Shown piece by piece: positions 1 through 6,999 of a stretch of 64,000 nt of DNA. Every line of letters begins with the position of its first letter. The stretch's first letter is position 1. The stretch comes from Pseudoxanthomonas beigongshangi (lineage in GTDB: Bacteria > Pseudomonadota > Gammaproteobacteria > Xanthomonadales > Xanthomonadaceae), in NCBI RefSeq assembly GCF_016820515.1, contig NZ_JADHDV010000004.1, forward strand, positions 173,571 to 237,570, read 5' to 3'. The position numbers were made by a program, and so were the translations under genes. Below the pieces are notes generated by a model. That model was not told the origin of the DNA. It searched no databases and was given only the letters and a program-made list of their open reading frames with translations.

Positions 1-1
1 G

Positions 2-169
2 ACCGGTCGCTGGCTGGGCCAGCCCAACGCCGGCCAGGCCTATGCCTCGCGCCAGCGGCTGATGGCCGAGATCCAGCGCGCCTGCCGGAAGCCCGGCATC
101 CGCACGGTCGTGTTGCAGTTTCCGCGTCCGGCCGATGCGCCGGAGCGTGGGTTGGCCGGACGACCCTAG
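2..169 (+). CDS. 3' end of an unidentified gene (truncated by window edge)
   Basis: An open frame enters from the left edge and ends at a TAG at 167-169, giving 55 C-terminal residues. The tail is basic, with a helical-looking stretch around MAEIQRACRK followed by a hydrophobic strand (RTVVLQF). I do not recognise the family from this fragment. It converges on tatD, whose stop lies 8 bp further on. Both stops fall inside a 9-bp direct repeat (CTAGGTACC at 166-174 and 177-185). No function is assigned. Confidence 0.45.
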   Translation, partial: TGRWLGQPNAGQAYASRQRLMAEIQRACRKPGIRTVVLQFPRPADAPERGLAGRP

Positions 170-176
170 GTACCTG

Positions 177-983
177 CTAGGTACCCGGTTCGCGCGACGG
201 CAGGCGGAAGAACGCGCGCGCGGTCGCGGTGGTCGCGGCGGCGGTGGCCTCCACCGATTCGCCGCGATCACGTGCCAGCTCGTCGACGATGTGGGCCAGG
301 TACATCGGCTCGTTGCGGCGATGCGAGGGCTGCGGCCGGACGGTGCGGGGCAGCAGATAGGGCGAGTCGGTCTCGATCATCAGCCGTTCGGCGGGGATGT
401 GCCGGACCAGTTCGCGCAGGTGCTGGCCGCGGCGTTCGTCGCACAACCAGCCGGTGATGCCGATGTGCCAGTCCTGGTCCAGGTAGTCGAACAATTCCTC
501 GCGGTTGCCGGTGAAGCAGTGCACCACCGCCGGGCCCAGCCGGCCGTCGAAGTTCTTCATCATCGCCACGAAGTCCGCATGCGCGTCGCGCTGGTGCAGG
601 AACAGCGGCTTGCCGTTCTCCGCCGCGATCTGCAGCTGGCGCTCGAAGGCGCGCCGCTGCGCCGGCCGTGGCGAGAAATCACGGAAGTAGTCCAGCCCGC
701 ATTCGCCCACCGCGACCACTTCCGGATGCGCGTGCAGCGCGCGCATCTCGGCGTCGCACTCGTCGGTGTACTCGACCGCGTGATGCGGATGCACGCCGGC
801 GGTGGCGAACAGTTCACCCGGATGCGCCTGGGCCAGCGCGAGCGCCTGCGGCGAATGCTCGCGGCTGGCGCCGGTCACCACCATCTGCACCACGCCGTGC
901 GCGCGGGCGCGTTGCATCACCGCGTCGAAATCGTGGCCGAAGCTTTCGTGGGTCAGGTTGGCGCCGATGTCGATCAGGTGCAT
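177..983 (-). CDS. tatD: TatD family metal-dependent DNase
   Basis: A 268-residue TIM-barrel hydrolase of the TatD family, which are divalent-metal DNases/exonucleases linked to DNA repair and quality control. Family motifs are clear: GVHPHH (63-68), GECGLDYF (93-100), LHQRDAH (129-135), HCFTG (155-159) and ETDSPYL (204-210). Similarity to E. coli TatD extends over the whole length, including GWLCDERRG near 178-186. The start at 983 is chosen because the conserved domain begins at once with MHLIDIGANLT; a longer upstream reading adds 32 unconserved residues. In E. coli tatD is linked to tatABC, but here tatABC lies 34 kb away. The gene is divergent from hrpB with 74 bp between starts. Confidence 0.95.
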   Translation of the reverse strand: MHLIDIGANLTHESFGHDFDAVMQRARAHGVVQMVVTGASREHSPQALALAQAHPGELFATAGVHPHHAVEYTDECDAEMRALHAHPEVVAVGECGLDYFRDFSPRPAQRRAFERQLQIAAENGKPLFLHQRDAHADFVAMMKNFDGRLGPAVVHCFTGNREELFDYLDQDWHIGITGWLCDERRGQHLRELVRHIPAERLMIETDSPYLLPRTVRPQPSHRRNEPMYLAHIVDELARDRGESVEATAAATTATARAFFRLPSREPGT

Positions 984-1057
984 GGAGCGGAAGTCGTGGA
1001 GCGGAGGGCGCGCCATTGTAGTCGGCCCGGCGCGCGGAGCCGGTATCCTAGCGGGCC

Positions 1058-3553
1058 ATGCCGTCGCCCGTGCCGTCACCGGAATTCCCCATCACCCCGC
1101 TGCTGCCGGAGATCCGGCGGAGCCTGTCGGCGCATCCGCGGCTGGTGCTGGAAGCGCCGCCCGGCGCGGGCAAGACCACCCAGGTGCCGCTGGCGCTGCT
1201 CGACGAGCCGTGGGTGCAGGGGCGCCGCATCCTGATGCTGGAACCGCGCCGGGTGGCCGCGCGCGCGGCCGCCGGCTTCATGGCGAAGCAGCGCGGCGAG
1301 GCGGTCGGCGAAACCGTCGGCTACCGCATCCGCTTCGAGAACAAGGTGTCGGCGCGCACCCGCATCGAGGTCGTCACCGAGGGCATCCTGACCCGGATGA
1401 TCCAGGACGATCCGATGCTTGAATCGGTCGCGGCGATCCTGTTCGACGAATTCCACGAACGCCATCTGTCGGCCGATCTCGGCCTGGCGCTGGCGCTCGA
1501 TGTGCAGGCGCAGCTGCGCGAGGACCTGCGCATCGTGGCGATGTCGGCCACCCTGGATGGCGAACGCCTGGCGCGTTTCCTCGATGCCCCGCGCCTGGCC
1601 AGCGAAGGGCGGAGCTTCCCGGTGACGGTGGCGCATTTCCCCGCGCGCCGCGACGAACCCGCCGAGGTGCAGGCGCGCCGCGCGATCGAGCAGGCGCTGG
1701 CGTCGCATCCGGGCGACGTGCTGGTGTTCCTGCCCGGCCAGCGCGAAATCGCGCGGCTGCAATCGCTGCTCGATGGCTTGCCGCGCGATGTCGCGGTGCT
1801 GCCGCTGCACGGCGAGCTGCCCGTGGAGCGCCAGGCCGAAGTGCTGCAACCGGATCCGCACGGCCATCGCCGGGTGGTGCTGGCGACCAACGTGGCCGAA
1901 TCCTCGGTGACCCTGCCGGGCGTGCGCGTGGTGATCGACGCCGGGCTGGCGCGCGAGCCGCGCTACGATCCCAACAGCGGTTTCGCGCGACTGGAAGTCG
2001 TTGCCATCTCGCAGGCTTCCGCCGACCAGCGCGCCGGTCGCGCCGGTCGCGTCGCCGAAGGATGGGCATACCGGTTGTGGCCGCAATCGCAGCGGCTGGA
2101 ACCACAGCGCCGCCCGGAAATCGCCCAGGTCGAACTGGCCGCGCTGGCGCTGGAACTGGCGGCGTGGGGCAGCGACCAACTCCGCTTCGTGGATCCGCCG
2201 CCGGCCGGCGCCCTCGGCGCGGCGCGCGAGTTGTTGCAGCGGCTGGGCGCGCTCGGCGACAGCGGCGGCGTCACCGCGCTGGGCCAGCGGATGCTGGCGC
2301 TGGGCACGCATCCCAGGCTGGCGGCGATGCTGCTATCGGCGCCGGCGGGTGCGACCCGCGCATTGGCCTGCGATCTGGCGGCGCTGATCGAAGCGCGGGA
2401 TCCGCTGCGTGGCGGCGGTGATGCCCTGGCCGCGCGTTGGCGCGCGCTGGCGGCATTCCGCCAGGGCAGGGCGCCGGCGGACGCGCATCGTTCCGCGCTC
2501 GCCGCCATCGACGCGGCGTCCAAGCAGTGGCGTCGGCGCCTGCGCGAAGACGCGCCGCCGCCATCGACCGTCGAGGCGCACCTGCTGGGTGATCGCCTGA
2601 GCCATGCCTATCCCGATCGCATCGGCTACCAGCATCCGCAGGACCCGCGCCGCTATGCGCTGGCGAACGGACGCATGGCGCGCCTGTTCGACGACAGCGC
2701 GCTGTTCGGCGAACCCTGGATTGTCGCCAGCGAACTGCGTTACGAAGCCAAGGACGCATTGATCCAGCGCGGTGCGCCGGTCGATGAAGGGTTTCTGCGC
2801 GCCGAGTTTCCGGACCGCTTCGTCACCGCGGACGCGCTGCGCTGGGATGCCGGCAAGCGCGCGCTGAGCGCGCAGCGCGAAACCCGCTTCGATCGCATCG
2901 TGCTGGAAGCGCGTTCAACCGGCCGTGTCGATCCCGCATTGGCGGCGCAAGCGCTCACCGACGCGGTGCGCGAACTGGGCATCGATGCCTTGCCATGGAC
3001 CGAATCACTGGGCCAATGGCGCGAACGCGTGCGCTGCCTGCGCGAATGGATGCCCGAGCTTGGCCTGCCGGATTTGTCCGACGAGGCCCTGCTGGCGGAT
3101 CTGGATCGCTGGCTGCGGCCCGCCTTCGCCGGCAAGAGCCGGCTGGATGCGCTCGGCGAATCCGAACTGGCCGAGGCGCTCAAGTCGCCGCTGGACTGGT
3201 CGCTGCGCCAGCGTGTCGATGCGCTCGCCCCGACCCGCATCATCGTGCCGTCGGGCATGGAACGGCGCATCGAATACGCGCACGGGCAACCGCCGGTGCT
3301 GGCGGTGAAGCTGCAGGAACTGTTCGGCCTGGCCGAAACGCCGCGTATCGCCGACGGTCGCGTCCCGCTGACCCTGCACCTGCTTTCGCCGGGCGGACGC
3401 CCCTTGCAGGTGACCCAGGACCTGCGCGGCTTCTGGGAACGCACCTACCCGGAAGTGAAGAAGGAAATGAAGGGCCGCTACCCCAAGCACCCCTGGCCCG
3501 ACGATCCCTGGACCGCCCAGGCCACCCACCGCGCCAAGCCGCGCGGGACCTGA
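1058..3553 (+). CDS. hrpB: ATP-dependent helicase HrpB (DEAH-type RNA helicase family)
   Basis: An 831-residue superfamily 2 helicase, close to the usual HrpB length. Visible motifs are Walker A PPGAGKTT (34-41), the HrpB form of the Walker B box DEFHER (130-135), and motif III MSATLDG (162-168). A second RecA domain follows with TNVAESSVTLPGV and QRAGRAGR, then the helicase-associated and HrpB C-terminal regions. The family is ATP-dependent and thought to act on RNA; its physiological substrate is poorly defined. No strong Shine-Dalgarno sequence precedes the start. A 23-bp-stem inverted repeat begins 17 bp after the stop and may act as an mRNA end. Confidence 0.95.
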   Translation: MPSPVPSPEFPITPLLPEIRRSLSAHPRLVLEAPPGAGKTTQVPLALLDEPWVQGRRILMLEPRRVAARAAAGFMAKQRGEAVGETVGYRIRFENKVSARTRIEVVTEGILTRMIQDDPMLESVAAILFDEFHERHLSADLGLALALDVQAQLREDLRIVAMSATLDGERLARFLDAPRLASEGRSFPVTVAHFPARRDEPAEVQARRAIEQALASHPGDVLVFLPGQREIARLQSLLDGLPRDVAVLPLHGELPVERQAEVLQPDPHGHRRVVLATNVAESSVTLPGVRVVIDAGLAREPRYDPNSGFARLEVVAISQASADQRAGRAGRVAEGWAYRLWPQSQRLEPQRRPEIAQVELAALALELAAWGSDQLRFVDPPPAGALGAARELLQRLGALGDSGGVTALGQRMLALGTHPRLAAMLLSAPAGATRALACDLAALIEARDPLRGGGDALAARWRALAAFRQGRAPADAHRSALAAIDAASKQWRRRLREDAPPPSTVEAHLLGDRLSHAYPDRIGYQHPQDPRRYALANGRMARLFDDSALFGEPWIVASELRYEAKDALIQRGAPVDEGFLRAEFPDRFVTADALRWDAGKRALSAQRETRFDRIVLEARSTGRVDPALAAQALTDAVRELGIDALPWTESLGQWRERVRCLREWMPELGLPDLSDEALLADLDRWLRPAFAGKSRLDALGESELAEALKSPLDWSLRQRVDALAPTRIIVPSGMERRIEYAHGQPPVLAVKLQELFGLAETPRIADGRVPLTLHLLSPGGRPLQVTQDLRGFWERTYPEVKKEMKGRYPKHPWPDDPWTAQATHRAKPRGT

Positions 3554-3570
3554 GATCAGGTTTCTTCCCT

Positions 3571-3639
3571 TGTGGGAGCGACGTCAGTCGCGATGGACGC
3601 CTGCGGGAAAGCCCCTTCGCGACTGACGTCGCTCCCACA
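3571..3639. repeat. REP-like inverted repeat with 23-bp perfect arms
   Basis: The arm TGTGGGAGCGACGTCAGTCG plus CGA (3571-3593) is exactly mirrored at 3617-3639, leaving a 23-nt loop. The same arms recur at 29377-29447 with a different loop. Both copies lie just downstream of a stop codon (hrpB here, nrdB there). This is typical of dispersed palindromic repeats that stabilise or end transcripts. Confidence 0.9.
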
Positions 3640-3759
3640 GGGCCACAAGAACGGGGCCGCAGCCGTTCAGCCAACGGTCGGCGCGGGCGTGGTCCGCTAA
3701 CGGGCCGTGAACATCCCCCGATGGACACTGGACCCGTCATCTCCCACAGGACAACGACG

Positions 3760-4122
3760 ATGAGCAAGCTCACCATCATTACCGACCGCGCATTGGAGCT
3801 GGTCAGCCAGGCCGGCAGCAACCTCAAGCAGGCGATGCCGAAGAACGCCGACAAGCTGCTGCAGACCGGCGTGGTGCTGGGCGCGGCGAAGACCGGCGCC
3901 AAGACCGCGGGCAAGTTCATCCGCCGCAACCCGGTGGTGGCCGTCGCCGCGGCCGCCGGCATTGGCCTGCTGGCCTATGCGGCCTACCGCAAGCGCAAGC
4001 GCGACGCCGCCGACGCGCCGATCGAAGGCAAGTCGCGTCGCATCGAAGCGCGCAAGGTCAACGGCACCGGCCGCGCCGGCCGCCGCGCCGCGGCCTCCCG
4101 CTCCACCTCGCCCAACCCCTGA
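3760..4122 (+). CDS. Small single-pass membrane protein of unknown function
   Basis: A 120-residue basic protein. The N-terminal third is amphipathic. A glycine/alanine-rich hydrophobic stretch at about 60-78 (VVAVAAAAGIGLLAYAAY) looks like one membrane segment. It is followed by a lysine/arginine-rich tail of about 45 residues ending in a low-complexity Arg/Ala/Ser region. The charge pattern suggests the tail faces the cytoplasm. The layout resembles small DUF883/ElaB-like inner-membrane proteins, but no signature motif is convincing. AGGA (3748-3751) precedes the ATG. The gene stands alone between two repeat clusters. Confidence 0.7.
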   Translation: MSKLTIITDRALELVSQAGSNLKQAMPKNADKLLQTGVVLGAAKTGAKTAGKFIRRNPVVAVAAAAGIGLLAYAAYRKRKRDAADAPIEGKSRRIEARKVNGTGRAGRRAAASRSTSPNP

Positions 4123-4123
4123 C

Positions 4124-4279
4124 GTAGAGCGGAGCTTGCTCCGCTTCATATGGCATTTCCGTCCCGATGACCCAAGCCGGGCAAGCCCGGCTCTACACAA
4201 AGCTGTAGAGCGGAGCTTGCTCCGCTGCGCGCGGTGTTTCCTTCCCGATGACCCCCAAGCCGGGCAAGCTCGGCTCTAC
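4124..4279. repeat. Two tandem copies of a GTAGAGC...GCTCTAC inverted-repeat unit
   Basis: Copy 1 (4124-4196) and copy 2 (4205-4279) each open with GTAGAGCGGAGCTTGCTCCG and close with a GCCGGGCAAGCCCGGCTCTAC-like arm, flanking CCCGATGACCC. Another copy of the opening half lies at 63097 after tdk. The closing arm of copy 2 contains, on the minus strand, the TAG stop codon of rluE. Confidence 0.85.
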
Positions 4280-4818
4280 GTGCGGATTTCCCGCCATTGG
4301 CCGGGAGCGAGCTCGCCCAGGGAGACTTCACCCATCGCCACGCGCACCAGTCGCAGGGTCGGCAAGCCGACGGCGGCGGTCATCCGCCGCACCTGCCGGT
4401 TGCGGCCTTCGGTGATGCGCACTTCCAGCCAGGCGTCCGGTACGGTCTTGCGGAAGCGCACCGGCGGATCGCGCGGCCACAGCACCGGCGGCGGATCCAG
4501 CCGGCGCACCTCCGCCGGCCGGGTCGGTCCATCGCTCAACACCACCCCGCGCCGCAACGCGTCCAGCTGCGCCTCGTCCGGCGCGCCTTCCACCTGCACC
4601 CGGTAGGTCTTGGCCTGCTTGTGGCGGGGATCCGTCAGGCGATGCGCCAGTCCGCCGTCGTCGGTCAGCAACAGCAAGCCTTCGCTGTCGTGGTCCAGGC
4701 GGCCGGCCGCGTATACCCGCGGCGGCAGGCCGAATTCCGCCAGCGTCCGCCGGGGCGGAACGCTGCGGTCGGTGAACTGGCACAGCACGTTGAAGGGTTT
4801 GTTGAACGCGATCAGCAC
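4276..4818 (-). CDS. rluE: 23S rRNA pseudouridine synthase RluE
   Basis: A 180-residue member of the RsuA/RluB/E/F pseudouridine synthases, which isomerise a specific uridine in 23S rRNA (U2457 in E. coli for RluE). The catalytic box GRLDHDSEGLLLL spans 39-51 with the expected catalytic Asp42. GRNRQVRRM in the C-terminal half is the second family signature. There is no N-terminal S4 domain, and the short length fits RluE rather than RluB or RsuA. The TAG stop is supplied by the minus-strand reading of the adjacent repeat arm. The methyltransferase-like gene lies 16 bp upstream on the same strand. Confidence 0.9.
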   Translation of the reverse strand: MLIAFNKPFNVLCQFTDRSVPPRRTLAEFGLPPRVYAAGRLDHDSEGLLLLTDDGGLAHRLTDPRHKQAKTYRVQVEGAPDEAQLDALRRGVVLSDGPTRPAEVRRLDPPPVLWPRDPPVRFRKTVPDAWLEVRITEGRNRQVRRMTAAVGLPTLRLVRVAMGEVSLGELAPGQWREIRT

Positions 4819-4834
4819 GGAACAACCGCTTGAA

Positions 4835-5674
4835 TCAGGGCTTCACGAAGCGCAGCGTCATCCGGTCGCTTTCGCCGATGGCCTGGTACTTCGCCGCATC
4901 CTTGGCATCGTGGTTGTTGGTCGGCGGCAGCGTCCACACGCCATTGGGATGGTCCTTGGTGTCGCGCGGATTGGCATTGACCTCGCTCTTGCCGTCCAGG
5001 CGGAATCCCGCCGCCTCGGCCAGCGCGATCACCTGCGCCTCGCCGACATAGCCGCTGTTGTCGTCCGCCGGCACGTCGCGCTTGGCGCGATGCTCGACCA
5101 CGCCCAGCACGCCGCCGGACTTGAGCACGTCGAAGAAGCCCTTGAACATGCCTTCGGCCTGGCCCGCCGAGCGCCAGTTGTGGACGTTGCGGAAGGTCAG
5201 CACCAGATCCGCCGAGCCCGGCGCGCCGAACACCGGCGCCGACGGCGAATAGGCCGTCACCCGGACCTTGTCGTACTGGGCGGGGGAGGCGGCGAGCTTC
5301 TTTTCCAGTCCGTCCTTGCTGCGCTGCTGGTAATCGCGCCCGCGGCCTTCGGCCACCGCCATCGGATCCACCACCGCCGCCACGTACTGGCCGCGTTCGC
5401 GCAGGTACGGCGCCAGGATCTCGGAGTACCAGCCGCCACCGGGCGTGATCTCGACCACGGTCTGGTCCGGTTTCAGCCCGAAGAACGTCAGGGTTTCCAG
5501 CGGATGGCGGGCATCGTCGCGGGCCACGTTGGCTGGCGCGCGCCAGTTGCCCTTGAGCATCGTGTCGATGCCGGAAGCGGCGTCGGCGGCGGTTGCCGCG
5601 GCATCCTGCGCCTGCGCGATCACGGGTGCGCCCAGGGCCAGCAGCACGGCGAGGCAAATCGAATGCGACTTCAT
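4835..5674 (-). CDS. Secreted class I SAM-dependent methyltransferase-like protein
   Basis: A 279-residue protein with a cleavable signal peptide (about 1-22, hydrophobic core CLAVLLALGAPVIA, then AQA). The glycine-rich SAM-binding motif is VVEITPGGGWY (73-83), with an acidic second motif near VAAVVDP. Similar periplasmic predicted methyltransferases (COG4798 type) are common in Proteobacteria; their substrate is unknown to me. A strong Shine-Dalgarno GGAGGA sits upstream of the chosen ATG at 5674. An export signal on a SAM-dependent enzyme is unusual, because SAM is cytoplasmic, so the catalytic role should be read with caution. Confidence 0.8.
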   Translation of the reverse strand: MKSHSICLAVLLALGAPVIAQAQDAAATAADAASGIDTMLKGNWRAPANVARDDARHPLETLTFFGLKPDQTVVEITPGGGWYSEILAPYLRERGQYVAAVVDPMAVAEGRGRDYQQRSKDGLEKKLAASPAQYDKVRVTAYSPSAPVFGAPGSADLVLTFRNVHNWRSAGQAEGMFKGFFDVLKSGGVLGVVEHRAKRDVPADDNSGYVGEAQVIALAEAAGFRLDGKSEVNANPRDTKDHPNGVWTLPPTNNHDAKDAAKYQAIGESDRMTLRFVKP

Positions 5675-5864
5675 CGGGTGTCCTCCGGGGGAAAAGTGCC
5701 GCGAGCCTACCATGCGGTCGCGCTGCGGCATGGCTGAATCCATGCCATCGGCGTCGGCGCGCTTATGTGGAATTTACGCAGGACGCCCGTGTCCGGAATG
5801 GCCCGTTTACGCCACCGCCGCCTAGGCTGACCGGACTGCGCGCAAGCGCGTCCGGAAGCCAGGC

Positions 5865-6305
5865 ATGAACCTGCTGATCATCGAAGGCCCGCACGCATCA
5901 TCGGCTGGCCACGCGCCGATGCTGGCGCCGCGGGCCGTGCGCGGCCTGCAATCCCAGGCGCGCGCCCGCGGCCACACCGTGTTCCATTGCCATTGCCCCA
6001 GCGTGGACGCGCTGCTGACCGGACTGCGTGCCGGCACCAGCCTGGACGCGCGCATGCTGTTGCTGGATTCCGGTGACATCGCCGCCAACGACCCCGGCCT
6101 GCCGGCGTTGCGCGAAACCCTGGATCACCTGTCGATGCCCTACATCGAGGTGCACGACGACAGCGCGCAGGTGCTGGAGACCTATCTGGATCTGCGACAC
6201 GCACCGCTGGCGACGGTCGTGTTCAACCGGGATCGTCCCGGCGGTCACGCACTGGCGCTGTCCATCGCCCTGCGCCGGCTGGCCATGCCGGCGAGCGGCG
6301 TCTGA
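5865..6305 (+). CDS. Degenerate AroQ-like (type II dehydroquinase fold) protein, copy 1
   Basis: A 146-residue protein that aligns by eye with type II 3-dehydroquinate dehydratase (AroQ). It starts with a strand and turn MNLLIIEGPH, where AroQ has an ILxxxGPN motif, and it keeps PYIEVHDD (92-99), where AroQ has PxIEVHxSN. The catalytic Asn of GPN is replaced by His10. The Arg/Tyr-containing loop (LGxRxPxxYG) and the NPAAxTHTS segment are not recognisable; only the His of IEVH remains. It is therefore unlikely to dehydrate dehydroquinate. It is the first of three closely packed genes. GGAAG lies upstream of the ATG. Confidence 0.7.
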   Translation: MNLLIIEGPHASSAGHAPMLAPRAVRGLQSQARARGHTVFHCHCPSVDALLTGLRAGTSLDARMLLLDSGDIAANDPGLPALRETLDHLSMPYIEVHDDSAQVLETYLDLRHAPLATVVFNRDRPGGHALALSIALRRLAMPASGV

Positions 6306-6341
6306 CCACTTTCCATTCCTCCCTCCCGACGGAGTTCTCCC

Positions 6342-6788
6342 ATGTCGTTACTGCTCATCCGCGGCCCGGAGCGCCGCGCCCATCACAGCGAACCTCCGCC
6401 CCCGTTGCCGCCGCAGATCCTGCGCGGACTGGCCGAGCGCGCGGCCGTCGCCGGCAAGACCCTGGCGGTGCGCGTGTGCGCCAACGAAGCCGAGTACCTG
6501 CATGCACTGGACAGCGCGCGACGGGCGCACACCGAGCTGTTGCTGCTGGATCCCGGCAGCGCCGCCGGCAGCGCGCGCCTGCATGAGGCGGTGGACCACA
6601 CCGGGATTCCCTACATCGAAGTGCACGACGACGCCTGCGACGCGCCCGAACCGCGCTTGCCACCCTCGCCGGCCTGCCTCGCGGTCGCCCAGGGCTATCG
6701 CGCGCAGAGTTATACGCTGGCGCTGGAAATGGCGCTGGAGCACCTGGGCTGCGCCGAATGCGAGTCCGAACGCCATGTCGGTACCTGA
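6342..6788 (+). CDS. Degenerate AroQ-like protein, copy 2
   Basis: A 148-residue paralog of the preceding gene. It shares the opening MSLLLIRGPE, the LLLLDPGS strand (67-73) and PYIEVHDD (90-97). It also keeps the AroQ-type C-terminal helix signature GYRAQSYTLALEMALEHL (118-135), matching G..aQgY.lAL in true AroQ. This strengthens the fold assignment for both copies. As in copy 1, the GPN Asn is lost (Glu10) and the active-site Arg/Tyr loop is replaced by a proline run. The gene starts 36 bp after copy 1 and overlaps the next gene by 14 bp. It may have a binding or regulatory role; no function is known to me. Confidence 0.7.
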   Translation: MSLLLIRGPERRAHHSEPPPPLPPQILRGLAERAAVAGKTLAVRVCANEAEYLHALDSARRAHTELLLLDPGSAAGSARLHEAVDHTGIPYIEVHDDACDAPEPRLPPSPACLAVAQGYRAQSYTLALEMALEHLGCAECESERHVGT

Positions 6789-6999
6789 GCGGGCAGCGGC
6801 CGGAAGCGGCTACTTCGCCGACTACGAGGTCTACGTGATGGGCGAAGCGGTCGCCTGGGGCCAGATCACCCTGGGCTGCGCCACCGAAGCCGCCAACCGC
6901 GACCCCGCGGGGTTGATCCGGCGGCTGCGCCAGGCGGCCGCCGACCAGCATGGCGTGGATCCGGGCGAGGTGCGCCTGCGCCAGGTCTTCCGGCTCTAG
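6775..6999 (+). CDS. Small conserved-looking protein in the AroQ-like operon
   Basis: A 74-residue protein whose ATG lies inside the end of the second AroQ-like gene (14-bp overlap), implying translational coupling. The sequence has an aromatic N-terminal part (GYFADYEVYVMGEAVAWGQI) and a charged C-terminal helix, with no signal peptide. I do not recognise the family. Its TAG stop shares the tetranucleotide CTAG (6996-6999) with the stop of the convergent pat gene, so the two transcripts run directly into each other. Confidence 0.6.
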   Translation: MSVPERAAAGSGYFADYEVYVMGEAVAWGQITLGCATEAANRDPAGLIRRLRQAAADQHGVDPGEVRLRQVFRL

